Of a stretch of 55,593 nt of DNA, positions 25,811 to 34,819 are shown piece after piece. Every line of letters starts with the position of its first letter. Positions within the stretch are counted from its first letter, which is position 1. Source of the DNA: Acidovorax sp. CF316 (GTDB lineage Bacteria > Pseudomonadota > Gammaproteobacteria > Burkholderiales > Burkholderiaceae_C); NCBI RefSeq assembly GCF_000276605.1, contig NZ_AKJX01000163.1, forward strand, positions 1 to 55,593. Reading direction: 5' to 3'. A model generated the notes under the pieces. It was given only the letters and a program-made list of their open reading frames with translations, did not search any database and was not told the DNA's origin. Both the position numbers and the translations under genes were made by a program.

Positions 25811-26542
25811 ATGCTGCCCGCCAAACCCTATCTGCAAAGCGTCTGCATCCGCCCCGACGCCGAGGTGGACTACGACACCTACCCCCACAACATCCCCGCC
25901 ATCCGGGATATGGGGCGGATGGAATTCCACCCGGACGTGACCTTTCTGGTGGGGGAAAACGGCTCGGGCAAGTCCACTCTGCTGGAGGGCATTGCCCTGG
26001 CCCTGGGGTACAGCCCGGAGGGCGGCACACGCAACTTCAGCCTGTCTTCTGCGGGTTCGGAATCCTCCCTGCATGAAGTGCTGCGGCTGGCGCGCAGCTT
26101 TCGCCAGCCCAAGGATGGGTATTTCCTGCGGGCCGAGAGCTTTTTCAATGTGGCCACCTACATGGACGAGGTGGGCTATCTGGACGGCTATGGCGGCAAG
26201 TCGCTGCATGCACGCTCGCATGGCGAGGCTTTCATGGCGCTGCTCACGCACAAGTTCGAGGGCAAGGGCCTGTACCTGCTCGACGAGCCCGAAGCGGCCC
26301 TGTCGCCCAACCGCCAGCTGGCCGCGCTCTCGGCCATCCACCAGCTGGTGGAGGACAAATCCCAGTTCATCATCGCCACGCATTCGCCCATCCTGCTGTC
26401 CTACCCGCACGCGAAAATCATTCTGTTCGACGGCACGGGCCTGTCGGAAGTGGCCTTCGAGGACACCGAGCACTACGCCGTGACGCACGATTTCCTCAAC
26501 AACTACCGGGCACGACTGGACCGCCTGTTGGACCAGGACTGA
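25811..26542 (+). CDS. AAA family ATPase (predicted RecF/ABC-like P-loop)
   Basis: A 243-residue stand-alone ATPase with Walker A 'GENGSGKST' (48-56), a short signature-like 'LHARSHGEAFMALL' and Walker B 'YLLDEPEAALSP' (~154-165) followed by 'FIIATHSPILL'. This is the compact COG3910-type family, whose function is poorly known. It lies 30 bp after the HDOD gene on the same strand and before the peroxiredoxin promoter. I see no partner nuclease or toxin that would make it a defence pair. Confidence 0.82.
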   Translation: MLPAKPYLQSVCIRPDAEVDYDTYPHNIPAIRDMGRMEFHPDVTFLVGENGSGKSTLLEGIALALGYSPEGGTRNFSLSSAGSESSLHEVLRLARSFRQPKDGYFLRAESFFNVATYMDEVGYLDGYGGKSLHARSHGEAFMALLTHKFEGKGLYLLDEPEAALSPNRQLAALSAIHQLVEDKSQFIIATHSPILLSYPHAKIILFDGTGLSEVAFEDTEHYAVTHDFLNNYRARLDRLLDQD

Positions 26543-26590
26543 GCTTTTTGGCGCCTTGATAGACGTTTTTGCGATTAAGTCAGAACAATA

Positions 26591-26625
26591 TATTCGTTTG
26601 GGTTTTAAAGCGCGGCTCGCAGAAT
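26591..26625 (+). promoter_or_regulatory. shared sulfur-type promoter, copy 3 (peroxiredoxin)
   Basis: TATTCGTTTGGGTTTTA (26591-26607), -35 TTTGGG (26597-26602), 17-bp spacer, -10 CAGAAT (26620-26625), 30 bp before the peroxiredoxin ATG. Confidence 0.68.
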
Positions 26626-26655
26626 GGCTCCATCAGACATTGACGGAGCACATCC

Positions 26656-27297
26656 ATGGCCACCTTGCGACTCGGCGACACCGCCCCCGACTTCACCCAG
26701 GAATCCACCGCCGGCCCCATCCATTTCCATGAATGGGCAGGCGATTCGTGGGTGGTGCTGTTCTCGCACCCCGCCGATTTCACCCCCGTCTGCACCACCG
26801 AGCTGGGCAAGACGGCGGCCCTGGCCACCGAATTCGCCAAGCGCAAGGTCAAGCCCATCGCCGTGAGCGTGGACCCCGTGGATTCGCACAACCGCTGGGT
26901 GGGCGACATCAACGAGACGCAGAACACCACCGTCAACTTCCCCATCCTGGCCGATGCGGACAAGAAGGTGGCCGACCTGTACGACATGATCCACCCCAAC
27001 GCCTCGACCACGGTCACGGTGCGCAGCGTGTTCATCATCGACCCCAAGAAGGTCATTCGCACCACCTTCACCTACCCCGCGAGCACGGGCCGCAATTTCG
27101 ACGAGATCCTGCGCGTGATCGACTCGCTGCAGCTGACCGACAGCCACAAGGTGGCTACGCCCGCCAACTGGAAGGACGGCGACGACGTGATCATCGTGCC
27201 CAGCCTGCAGGACCCGGCCGAGATCGCCCAGCGCTTCCCCAAGGGCTTCAAGGCCGTGCGCCCCTATCTGCGCATCACACCGCAGCCCAACAAGTAA
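26656..27297 (+). CDS. 1-Cys peroxiredoxin (Prx6 type)
   Basis: A 213-residue peroxiredoxin with the peroxidatic cysteine C46 in 'HPADFTPVCTTELG' and the long C-terminal half of the Prx6 class ('VATPANWKDGDDVIIVPS'). It reduces H2O2, alkyl peroxides and possibly persulfides. No resolving cysteine is evident, so an external thiol is needed. Its promoter matches the encapsulin and sulfate-importer promoters, suggesting it is made when sulfur metabolism is switched on. Confidence 0.93.
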   Translation: MATLRLGDTAPDFTQESTAGPIHFHEWAGDSWVVLFSHPADFTPVCTTELGKTAALATEFAKRKVKPIAVSVDPVDSHNRWVGDINETQNTTVNFPILADADKKVADLYDMIHPNASTTVTVRSVFIIDPKKVIRTTFTYPASTGRNFDEILRVIDSLQLTDSHKVATPANWKDGDDVIIVPSLQDPAEIAQRFPKGFKAVRPYLRITPQPNK

Positions 27298-27332
27298 GCC
27301 AAGCAAGCCAGGCGGTGGCCTGCGGCGCGCGC

Positions 27333-27352
27333 CCCTGCTGCAACCAGCAGGG
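27333..27352. other. stem-loop between peroxiredoxin and hydrolase genes
   Basis: CCCTGCTG (27333-27340) and CAGCAGGG (27345-27352) form a perfect 8-bp stem with loop CAAC. No T-tract follows. It may be a processing or attenuation structure. Confidence 0.4.
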
Positions 27353-27370
27353 CAGGGCGCTGCCGGGGCC

Positions 27371-27985
27371 ATGCCGGGCGCTACCAACGTGAACCCCACT
27401 TCCATCATCATCGTCCCCGGCTGGCGCGACTCCGGCCCCGGCCACTGGCAGAGCCTGTGGGCCGAGCGGCTGCCCAGCGCGCGCCGCGTGGTGCAGGACG
27501 ACTGGATCACCCCCACCCGCAACGCCTGGGTCGGCACGCTCGAAAAGACCGTGCTGGCCGCGCCCCATCCGGTGGTGATCGTGGCGCACAGCCTGGGCTG
27601 CATCGCCACCACCCACCTCGGGCCCGAGGCGGCGGCCCGCATCCAGGGCGCGCTGCTGGTGGCCCCGGCCGACCCGGAGCGCCGCGCCATCCTCAACGAC
27701 TTTGCGCCGGTGCCCTACGCACAACTGCCTTACCGCAGCGTGGTGGTGGCCAGCAGCAACGACCCCTATTGCCCGATCCGCCTGGCCGGCGCTTATGCCC
27801 GTGCCTGGGGCAGCGAGTTCGTGCGCATGCAGCAGGCCGGCCACATCAATGTGGAATCAGGCCATGGCGAATGGCCCCTGGGCTGGGCGCTGCTGCAGTC
27901 GCTGACGGGCGAGCAGGGCGGCGTCGGTGTTGCGCCATCCGCTGCATCGCCCGCACCGGCATCTGCCTGGCAGGCCTCGGCCTGA
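27371..27985 (+). CDS. RBBP9/YdeN family alpha/beta hydrolase
   Basis: A 204-residue protein. 'IVPGWRDSGPGHWQSLW' is the hallmark of RBBP9/YdeN serine hydrolases; the apparent catalytic triad is S74 ('VAHSLG'), D131 ('SSNDPYCP') and H158 ('QQAGHINVES'). The substrate is unknown. The last ~25 residues are Ala/Pro-rich and unlikely to be folded. It lies 73 bp after the peroxiredoxin gene and may be co-transcribed with it. Confidence 0.88.
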   Translation: MPGATNVNPTSIIIVPGWRDSGPGHWQSLWAERLPSARRVVQDDWITPTRNAWVGTLEKTVLAAPHPVVIVAHSLGCIATTHLGPEAAARIQGALLVAPADPERRAILNDFAPVPYAQLPYRSVVVASSNDPYCPIRLAGAYARAWGSEFVRMQQAGHINVESGHGEWPLGWALLQSLTGEQGGVGVAPSAASPAPASAWQASA

Positions 27986-28087
27986 GCGCATCCGCGCCCG
28001 CACCTGGCTGCCGGCGTGCAGGCCGGTGCTGCCAATGCGACTACATCTTGTTTCTTTATTCCAAAATCCGATTAATTAACAAGAATG

Positions 28088-28122
28088 TATTCTTTTGAGT
28101 TTTAAGGCGCTGTGCGCACAAT
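28088..28122 (+). promoter_or_regulatory. shared sulfur-type promoter, copy 4 (sulfate importer)
   Basis: TATTCTTTTGAGTTTTA (28088-28104), -35 TTTGAG (28094-28099), 17-bp spacer, -10 CACAAT (28117-28122), 36 bp before the sbp start. Upstream, AATTAA-rich sequence also resembles copy 1. Sulfate import is the classical CysB target, which makes this copy the anchor for reading the other three. Confidence 0.75.
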
Positions 28123-28158
28123 GTGGCATCTTCCGCTTTTCCTTACGGGCTACGCCAC

Positions 28159-29163
28159 ATGACTTCTTTGAAACTCAAGACTCTCCTGGCCACTCTGGCA
28201 TTGACCGCGAGCGGCATGGCGCTGGCCCAGGACTCGTTGCTCAACGTGTCGTACGACGTGGCCCGTGAGTTCTACAAGGACTACAACGCCGCGTTCTCGG
28301 CCCACTACAAGAAGACCACCGGCAAGGACGTGAAGATCGACCAGTCGCATGCCGGCTCCAGCGCCCAGGCGCGCGCCGTGAACGACGGCTTGGCGGCCGA
28401 CGTGGTCACCATGAACACGACCACCGACGTGCAGTTCCTCGCCGACAGCGGCGTGGTGGCCAAGGACTGGGCCAAGAAATTCCCGCACGACGCATCGCCC
28501 ACCACCTCGACCATGCTGTTCCTGGTGCGCAACGGCAACCCCAAGGGCATCAAGGACTGGGACGACCTGATCAAGCCCGGCGTGCAGGTCATCGTGGTCA
28601 ACCCCAAGACCGGCGGCAACGGCCGCTATGCCTACCTGGCTGCCTGGGGCGCCGTGCGCGAAAAGGGCGGCACCGAGGCACAGGCCGCCGAGTTCGTGGG
28701 CAAGCTTTACAAGAACGTGCCCATCCTGGCCAAGGGTGGCCGTGACGCCACCGCCACCTTCCTGCAGCGCAACCAGGGCGATGTGCTGATCACCTTCGAA
28801 TCCGAAGTGGTCTCCATCGACCGCGAGTTCGGCGCCGGCAAGGTCGATGCGATCTATCCGTCGGTCAGCGTGGTGGCCGAGAACCCCGTGGCCGTGGTCG
28901 AGCGCACCGTGGCCAAGAAGGGCACGGCCGCACTGGCAAAGGCCTACCTCGATTACCTGTACTCCGAAGAAGCCCAGGAGATCGCGGCCAAGCACGCCAT
29001 CCGTCCGCGCTCGGAAACCGTGCTCAAGAAGTACGCCGACACCTTCAAGCCCTTGAAGCAGTTCACCGTGGCCAAGTACTTCGGTTCGCTCAGCGATGCC
29101 CAGAAGGTGCACTTCAACGACGGCGGCCAGTTCGACAAGCTCTACACGCCTGGCGCCAAGTAA
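28159..29163 (+). CDS. sbp: periplasmic sulfate-binding protein
   Basis: A 334-residue protein with signal peptide cut after ALA at residue 23 and the Sbp/CysP fold: 'LLNVSYDVAREFYKDYN', 'QSHAGSSAQARAVNDGL', 'VNPKTGGNGRYAYLAAWG', 'NQGDVLITFESEV'. It delivers sulfate or thiosulfate to CysTWA. The ATG at 28159 places the signal peptide properly; the frame is open from 28123. It heads the sulfate operon. Confidence 0.95.
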   Translation: MTSLKLKTLLATLALTASGMALAQDSLLNVSYDVAREFYKDYNAAFSAHYKKTTGKDVKIDQSHAGSSAQARAVNDGLAADVVTMNTTTDVQFLADSGVVAKDWAKKFPHDASPTTSTMLFLVRNGNPKGIKDWDDLIKPGVQVIVVNPKTGGNGRYAYLAAWGAVREKGGTEAQAAEFVGKLYKNVPILAKGGRDATATFLQRNQGDVLITFESEVVSIDREFGAGKVDAIYPSVSVVAENPVAVVERTVAKKGTAALAKAYLDYLYSEEAQEIAAKHAIRPRSETVLKKYADTFKPLKQFTVAKYFGSLSDAQKVHFNDGGQFDKLYTPGAK

Positions 29164-29166
29164 ACC

Positions 29167-30057
29167 ATGACCGCTGCGACCTCTGTGGCCGCGCGGGGTG
29201 CCCTACAGGCCCCTGCGCCGGCCGGCCGGCGTGCGTCCAAACGGGTGCTGCCCGGCTTTGGCCTGACGCTGGGCTATACGCTGTTCTACCTGAGCATCAT
29301 CGTGCTGATCCCGCTGTCGGCACTGATCTTCAAGACCTTCACCCTCACCTGGGACCAGTTCTGGGCCGCCATCAGCGCGCCGCGCGTGGTCGCCTCGTAC
29401 CGGCTGACCTTCGGCGCCTCGTTCCTGGCGGCCATCGTCAACCTGTTCTTCGGCCTGCTCATCGCCTGGGTGCTGGTGCGCTACAAGTTCCCCGGCAAGA
29501 AGATCGTCGATGCGCTGGTGGACCTGCCGTTCGCGCTGCCCACCGCCGTGGCCGGCATCTCGCTGACGGCGCTTCTGGCCAGCAACGGCTGGGTCGGGCA
29601 GTACCTGGAGCCGCTGGGCATCCAGCTGGCCTTCAAGCCTGCGGGCATCGTGATCGCGCTGATCTTCATCGGTCTGCCCTTCGTGGTGCGCACGGTGCAG
29701 CCGGTGCTCGAAGACGCCGAAAAAGAGCTCGAGGAAGCCGCCACCTGCCTGGGCGCCACGCGCTGGCAGACCTTCACCAAGGTCATCCTGCCCTCCATCA
29801 CCCCCGCGCTGCTCACCGGCTTTGCCATGGCGTTCGCCCGGGCCGTGGGGGAGTATGGCTCGGTGATCTTCATCGCCGGCAACATGCCCATGGTTTCTGA
29901 AATCACGCCGCTGATCATCATCGGCAAGCTCGAGCAGTACGACTACGCCGGCGCCACCGCCGTGGCCGTGGTCATGCTGGTGATCTCGTTCATCCTGCTG
30001 CTGGTCATCAACGCGCTGCAGGCCTGGCAGCGCCGTCACGCAGGAGCACCCGCATGA
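29167..30057 (+). CDS. cysT: sulfate ABC transporter permease CysT
   Basis: A 296-residue inner-membrane permease with six predicted segments, '[20 protein letters not shown]' and the EAA loop '[20 protein letters not shown]'. Starts 3 bp after sbp and overlaps cysW by 4 bp. Confidence 0.95.
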   Translation: MTAATSVAARGALQAPAPAGRRASKRVLPGFGLTLGYTLFYLSIIVLIPLSALIFKTFTLTWDQFWAAISAPRVVASYRLTFGASFLAAIVNLFFGLLIAWVLVRYKFPGKKIVDALVDLPFALPTAVAGISLTALLASNGWVGQYLEPLGIQLAFKPAGIVIALIFIGLPFVVRTVQPVLEDAEKELEEAATCLGATRWQTFTKVILPSITPALLTGFAMAFARAVGEYGSVIFIAGNMPMVSEITPLIIIGKLEQYDYAGATAVAVVMLVISFILLLVINALQAWQRRHAGAPA

Positions 30058-30968
30058 GTGGCAACAACTCCCGCACGGTGCGCCGTGCGCGCGCCGGCAC
30101 GACCGAGGCGCCCTGGGTGCGCTACACGCTGATCACCGTGGCACTGACCTTCATGCTGCTGTTCCTGGTGCTGCCGCTGGCCGCGGTGTTCGCCGAGGCG
30201 CTGCGCAAGGGCTTTGGCGCCTACCTCGATGGCCTGCGCGAGCCCGATGCCTGGTCGGCCATCAAGCTCACGCTGATCACCGCGCTCATCGCCGTGCCGC
30301 TGAACCTGGTGTTCGGCGTGGCGGCGGCCTGGTGCATTGCCAAGTACGAGTTCAAGGGCAAGGCCTTTTTGACCACGCTGGTGGACCTGCCGTTCTCGGT
30401 GTCCCCCGTGGTGGCCGGCCTGGTCTACGTGCTGATGTTCGGCGCGCAGGGCTGGTTCGGCCCCTGGCTGCAGGCGCACGACATCAAGATCATCTTTGCC
30501 GTGCCCGGCATCGTGCTGGCCACCGTGTTCGTGACCTTCCCCTTCATCGCGCGCGAGCTGATCCCGCTGATGCAGGCCCAGGGCAACGACGAGGAGCAGG
30601 CCGCCATCGTGCTCGGCGCCACCGGCTGGCAGACCTTCTGGTACGTCACGCTGCCCAACATCAAGTGGGGCCTGCTGTACGGGGTGATCCTGTGCAATGC
30701 GCGCGCCATGGGCGAGTTCGGTGCGGTGTCGGTGGTGTCGGGCCACATCCGCGGCCAGACCAACACCATCCCGCTGCACGTGGAAATCCTCTACAACGAA
30801 TACCAGTCGGTCGCCGCCTTTGCCGCCGCCTCGCTGCTGGCGCTGCTGGCCCTGGTCACCCTGGTCATCAAGTCGATTGCCGAATGGCGCAACGAGCAGG
30901 ACATGAAGGCTGCGGCCGAATTGCCGCCCGAGCGCCCCGCGCCCGCCGTGGCACCGTCCACGCGCTGA
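30054..30968 (+). CDS. cysW: sulfate ABC transporter permease CysW
   Basis: A 304-residue partner permease: '[20 protein letters not shown]', EAA loop '[20 protein letters not shown]', '[20 protein letters not shown]'. ATGA overlap with cysT. The C-terminal ~25 residues are charged then Pro/Ala-rich. Confidence 0.95.
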   Translation: MSGNNSRTVRRARAGTTEAPWVRYTLITVALTFMLLFLVLPLAAVFAEALRKGFGAYLDGLREPDAWSAIKLTLITALIAVPLNLVFGVAAAWCIAKYEFKGKAFLTTLVDLPFSVSPVVAGLVYVLMFGAQGWFGPWLQAHDIKIIFAVPGIVLATVFVTFPFIARELIPLMQAQGNDEEQAAIVLGATGWQTFWYVTLPNIKWGLLYGVILCNARAMGEFGAVSVVSGHIRGQTNTIPLHVEILYNEYQSVAAFAAASLLALLALVTLVIKSIAEWRNEQDMKAAAELPPERPAPAVAPSTR

Positions 30969-30990
30969 AGCAAGCAAGAAAGCACACACC

Positions 30991-32115
30991 ATGAGTATCG
31001 AAATTCGCAACGTCAGCAAGCAGTTCGGCGACTTCCATGCGCTGCGCGACGTGAGCCTGGACATCGCCTCGGGCGAGCTGATCGCACTGCTCGGCCCCTC
31101 GGGCTGCGGCAAGACCACGCTCTTGCGCATCATCGCCGGCCTGGAGACGGCCGATGTGGGCACCATCCACTTCTCGGGCGAGGACACCACCGACGTGCAC
31201 GTGCGCGAGCGCAACGTGGGCTTTGTCTTCCAGCACTACGCGCTGTTCCGTCACATGACCGTGTTCGAGAACGTGGCCTTCGGCCTGCGCGTCAAGCCGC
31301 GTGGCGAGCGCCCGAGCGAGGCCCAGATCAAGAAGAAGGTCACCGACCTGCTCAAGCTGGTGCAGCTCGACTGGCTGGCCGAGCGCTACCCCTCGCAGCT
31401 GTCGGGCGGCCAGCGCCAGCGCATTGCGCTGGCCCGTGCCCTGGCGGTGGAGCCCAAGGTGCTGCTGCTCGACGAGCCCTTTGGCGCCCTGGACGCCAAG
31501 GTGCGCAAGGAACTGCGCCGCTGGCTGCGCCGCCTGCACGATGAACTGCATGTGACCAGCATCTTCGTGACCCACGACCAGGAAGAAGCCCTCGAAGTGG
31601 CCGACCGCGTGGTGGTGATCAACCAGGGCCGCATCGAGCAGAGCGGCTCGCCCCAGCAGGTCTGGGACCACCCGGCCAGCCCCTTCGTCTACGGCTTCCT
31701 GGGCGACGTGAACCTGTTCCAGGGCCGCGCCCATGAGGGCCTGGTGCACCTCGACGGCATGCAGCTCGATGCCCCCGAGCACGCCGACGCGCAGGACACC
31801 AAGGCCTTTGCCTATGTGCGCCCGCACGACCTCGATGTGCAGCGCTACTCGCCTGGCGTGGGCGTCGATGCGGCAGGCCGCCCGACCGGCATCGTGGCGC
31901 AGCTGAGCCGTGCCATTGTGGTCGGCCCGATCGCGCGGCTGGAACTTATTCCGTCCGACGATCACAAACCAGCGGACAATTCGAATCCCGAGACGCTGAT
32001 CGAGGCACAGATCCCCGCGCAGCAGTTCAAGGAGATGGGTTTCAAGGAGGGTGAGACGCTGGTGGTGACACCGCGCCGCGCCAAGGTTTTTCTGGACCAC
32101 GCCGCCAACATCTGA
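30991..32115 (+). CDS. cysA: sulfate ABC transporter ATP-binding protein CysA
   Basis: A 374-residue ATPase: Walker A 'GPSGCGKTT' (35-43), signature '[15 protein letters not shown]' (~135-149), Walker B '[11 protein letters not shown]', and a C-terminal regulatory TOBE-type extension from ~240. '[20 protein letters not shown]' is typical for CysA. It powers CysT/CysW. Confidence 0.95.
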   Translation: MSIEIRNVSKQFGDFHALRDVSLDIASGELIALLGPSGCGKTTLLRIIAGLETADVGTIHFSGEDTTDVHVRERNVGFVFQHYALFRHMTVFENVAFGLRVKPRGERPSEAQIKKKVTDLLKLVQLDWLAERYPSQLSGGQRQRIALARALAVEPKVLLLDEPFGALDAKVRKELRRWLRRLHDELHVTSIFVTHDQEEALEVADRVVVINQGRIEQSGSPQQVWDHPASPFVYGFLGDVNLFQGRAHEGLVHLDGMQLDAPEHADAQDTKAFAYVRPHDLDVQRYSPGVGVDAAGRPTGIVAQLSRAIVVGPIARLELIPSDDHKPADNSNPETLIEAQIPAQQFKEMGFKEGETLVVTPRRAKVFLDHAANI

Positions 32116-32183
32116 CGCTTGCCGCCCCATGCCCCTCGCGGGCCGGCGCAAGCCGGGTGCCGGGGCATTTGGGGATGACAAGA

Positions 32184-32720
32184 ATGATGGTGTTCAACTG
32201 GATCGACAACGCGCCGCGCCGCCTGCTTGCGCTGATCAGCTTTGCCTGCGTGGCCATGCTTGCATTCGGCATGTATTTGCAGCACGTGGTGGGACTGGAG
32301 CCGTGCCCCATGTGCATCGTGCAGCGCTACGCGCTGATCGGCGTGGCCATCTTCACCGGCCTGGCCGCTGCACGCGATTCGCGCGGCTGGTGGATGTCGC
32401 TGGCCGGCATCGCCGTGCTCATCGCCGGCTTCGGCGCCTTCGTGGCCGCACGCCAGAGCTGGCTGCAGTGGTACCCGCCCGAGGTCGCCACCTGCGGGCG
32501 CGACTTCTACGGCATGATCGAAAACTACCCCATCAGCCGCGCCATCCCCATGATCTTCCGCGGCTCGGGCGACTGCTCGGCCATCGACTGGACCTTCCTG
32601 GGCGGCTCCATCGCCAACTGGTCGTTCGTCTGCTTCGTGGGCTTCGGCCTGGTGATGCTGGTGCTGCTGGCCCGCCACCTCAAGGGCGGGCGTCGGGGCG
32701 GTTCTTACTCGATGGCCTGA
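32184..32720 (+). CDS. dsbB: disulfide bond formation protein B
   Basis: A 178-residue four-helix membrane protein with the quinone-side CPMC pair (C41, C44) and the periplasmic loop pair (C104 in 'VATCGRDF', C131 in 'GSGDCSAID'). It reoxidises DsbA using ubiquinone. The start at 32184 was chosen because GGGG at 32171-32174 is properly spaced; ATGs at 32175 and 32187 are alternatives. It lies 68 bp after cysA, so cotranscription with sulfate uptake is possible. Confidence 0.92.
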   Translation: MMVFNWIDNAPRRLLALISFACVAMLAFGMYLQHVVGLEPCPMCIVQRYALIGVAIFTGLAAARDSRGWWMSLAGIAVLIAGFGAFVAARQSWLQWYPPEVATCGRDFYGMIENYPISRAIPMIFRGSGDCSAIDWTFLGGSIANWSFVCFVGFGLVMLVLLARHLKGGRRGGSYSMA

Positions 32721-32739
32721 GTTTTCTGTCTGTACCCAT

Positions 32740-32775
32740 GCAAAAGGCGCTCCTCGGAGCGCCTTTTGCTTTTTT
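32740..32775. terminator. bidirectional terminator between dsbB and TctC genes
   Basis: GCAAAAGGCGCTC (32740-32752) pairs with GAGCGCCTTTTGC (32757-32769), then six T (32770-32775). The A-rich left arm serves the opposite strand. It lies between two convergent genes. Confidence 0.9.
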
Positions 32776-32786
32776 GGGGGCGGGAC

Positions 32787-33761
32787 TTACTCCGCCTTGA
32801 TCCCCGCGTCTTCGATCACCCTCTTCCAGCGCGCCGCCTCGCTTCGGGCATAGGCCATGGCCTCTTCGGGTGTGCCGCCCGCGGGCTTGATGCTCAGCTC
32901 GGCCAGCTTGTCCATCGTCTGCTTTTCCTTGAGCACCGCGTTCAGCGAGGCATTGAGCTTGGCCACCACGTCCTTGGGCGTGCCCGCAGGCGCCAGCAGC
33001 GTGTACCAGACCACCAGCTCGAAGTCCTTGACGCCTTGTTCCGACGCAGTAGGCAGGTCAGGGAACATGGGCGAGCGCTGCTGGGTGGTGATGGCCAGGT
33101 TGCGCAGCTTGCCGGTCTTGACCAGGGGCATGGCCTCGGGTGCCAGGATCAGCATGAACTGCACCTGCCCGGCCATGACATCCTGCACGGCCGGTGCGCC
33201 GCCCTTGTACGGCACGTGCAGGGCCTCGACCCCAGCGGCGCGCTTGAACAGCTCGGTGGCCAAGTGGTTGGGCGTGCCGTTGCCGGGCGAGGCATAGCTC
33301 TTGTCCGGGTTGGCCTTGAGGTAGCGCTGGAACTCCGGCAGGGTGTTGGCGGGCACGCCAGGGTTCACCACGATCATGGCCGGCACATCGGCCACGCGGC
33401 CAATGGCCGTCAGCTCCTTGGTCGCATCGAACGACAGCTTGGGAAACAGCGTGGGGTTGATGGCCTGGGTGGTCATGGTCGACAGCAGCAGGGTGTAGCC
33501 GTCGGCCGGCGCCTTGGCCACCAGGCCTGCACCCACGGCCTCGGCGGCACCGGGCTTGTTGTCCACCACGACGGACTGGCCCAGGTTGTCGGCCAGGCGC
33601 TGTCCGATGAAGCGGGCCAGCACGTCGGTGGTGCCGCCGGGCGCATAGGGCACAACGATCTTGACGGGCTTGGTCGGAAAGTCGGCGCCGTGCGCGGGCA
33701 GGGTGGCTGCTGCGCACACCGCCGTCAGGGCTAGTGCGATCTGGTGGAACACTTTCTTCAT
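32787..33761 (-). CDS. Bug/TctC family tripartite tricarboxylate transporter substrate-binding protein
   Basis: A 324-residue protein with signal peptide (MKKVFHQIALALTAVCAA..., cut near AHG/A at ~25) and Bug signatures 'KIVVPYAPGGTTDVLARFIG' and 'VVDNKPGAAEAVGAGLVAKA'. AAGGAG lies upstream of the ATG at 33761; the upstream open frame is not used. No TctA/TctB membrane genes are adjacent, as is common for Bug proteins in Burkholderiales. Given the operon, the ligand is probably a sugar acid. Confidence 0.92.
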   Translation of the reverse strand: MKKVFHQIALALTAVCAAATLPAHGADFPTKPVKIVVPYAPGGTTDVLARFIGQRLADNLGQSVVVDNKPGAAEAVGAGLVAKAPADGYTLLLSTMTTQAINPTLFPKLSFDATKELTAIGRVADVPAMIVVNPGVPANTLPEFQRYLKANPDKSYASPGNGTPNHLATELFKRAAGVEALHVPYKGGAPAVQDVMAGQVQFMLILAPEAMPLVKTGKLRNLAITTQQRSPMFPDLPTASEQGVKDFELVVWYTLLAPAGTPKDVVAKLNASLNAVLKEKQTMDKLAELSIKPAGGTPEEAMAYARSEAARWKRVIEDAGIKAE

Positions 33762-33811
33762 GGCTTTTGTCTCCTTGTGGTAATTGCTTTGTTTTGCTTG
33801 GCTTGCTTGCT

Positions 33812-34819
33812 TCAAGCGGCTTGCCCTTGCCGCACGATCTGGTCGATGAGCCGGTGCGTGGCCACGGCCTCGGCACCCGTCACCGTGGGGGCCCGGCCCT
33901 CGGCCACGGCGCCAAAGAAGTCCCGGTGCAGGGCAATGTGCGCATCGGGCGAAAAGTCCATGATCGAATCGCCGCTGCCCGATTTCGACTCGCCGTCGAG
34001 GGTTTCGACGCGGCCGTCGTGGTACTGCACGCGCAGGTTGCCACCCTCCAGCGTGGCCGTGGCATGGCGGCACACCAGCTCCAGCACCTCGGCCCGTCCC
34101 GGGTACATCGCCGTGGTAGCGACCAGCACGCCCGGCGCGCCATTGCCCAGGGTGAGCAGGGCGCTGGCAAAGTCTTCCGTCTCCATCTCGTGGATGGCCG
34201 TGGTCGCAATCTGCGAGGCCACCACGGCGCGCACCCCCACCAGGCTGCGGAACAGGTCGATCGCGTGGATGGCCTGGGTGAGCAGTACGCCGCCGCCATC
34301 GCGCGCCAGCGTGCCGCGCCCGGCCTTGGCGTAGTAGCCTTCTTGCGAGCGCCACCACGGCACCTGCAGCACGGCGCTCTGCACGGCACCCAGCGTGCCC
34401 GCGTCCAGCAGCTGCTTGAGGCGCTGCGCCCCCGGCCGAAAGCGGTGCTGCAGCACCACGCCCAGCTGCACACCATGGCTTGCAGCCTGGCCCACCAGTT
34501 CTTCGGCCCGGGCCAGGGTCACGTCCAGCGGCTTTTCGACCAGCGTGTGCTTGCCGGCTGCGAGCGCGGCCGAGGCGATTTCCAGGTGGGTATAGGCCGG
34601 CGTCGCCACGATGACCGCCTCGACCAGCGGGTCGCCCAGGATCTCCTGCAGAGCGCCCGTCACCCGGGTGCTCGGCGGCACCGCCGCCCGGGCCTTGTCG
34701 GGGTTGCTGCGGGCCAGCGTCCAGCGCAGGTCCACGCTGTCCGCCAGCGTGGCCAGACTCTGCAGGTGCGGCTCGGAGCCCGGGCCCACGCCCAGGAGTG
34801 CAATGCCCAGCTTCTTCAT
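33812..34819 (-). CDS. Gfo/Idh/MocA family oxidoreductase
   Basis: A 335-residue NAD(P)-dependent dehydrogenase: N-terminal Rossmann domain ('GIALLGVGPGSEPHL', 'VIVATPAYTHLEIA'), the family 'VEKPLDV' motif (~95) and a C-terminal alpha/beta domain containing 'DGGGVLLTQAIHAIDLFRSL'. The ATG at 34819 overlaps the stop of the preceding gene (34816-34819). It probably oxidises a sugar or sugar-acid derivative. Confidence 0.9.
   Translation of the reverse strand: MKKLGIALLGVGPGSEPHLQSLATLADSVDLRWTLARSNPDKARAAVPPSTRVTGALQEILGDPLVEAVIVATPAYTHLEIASAALAAGKHTLVEKPLDVTLARAEELVGQAASHGVQLGVVLQHRFRPGAQRLKQLLDAGTLGAVQSAVLQVPWWRSQEGYYAKAGRGTLARDGGGVLLTQAIHAIDLFRSLVGVRAVVASQIATTAIHEMETEDFASALLTLGNGAPGVLVATTAMYPGRAEVLELVCRHATATLEGGNLRVQYHDGRVETLDGESKSGSGDSIMDFSPDAHIALHRDFFGAVAEGRAPTVTGAEAVATHRLIDQIVRQGQAA

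Noticed and set aside
25811..26542. AAA ATPase as part of a defence system
   Set aside because: The neighbours are HDOD and peroxiredoxin genes; no nuclease, TOPRIM or toxin partner is adjacent, so there is no basis for a defence call.
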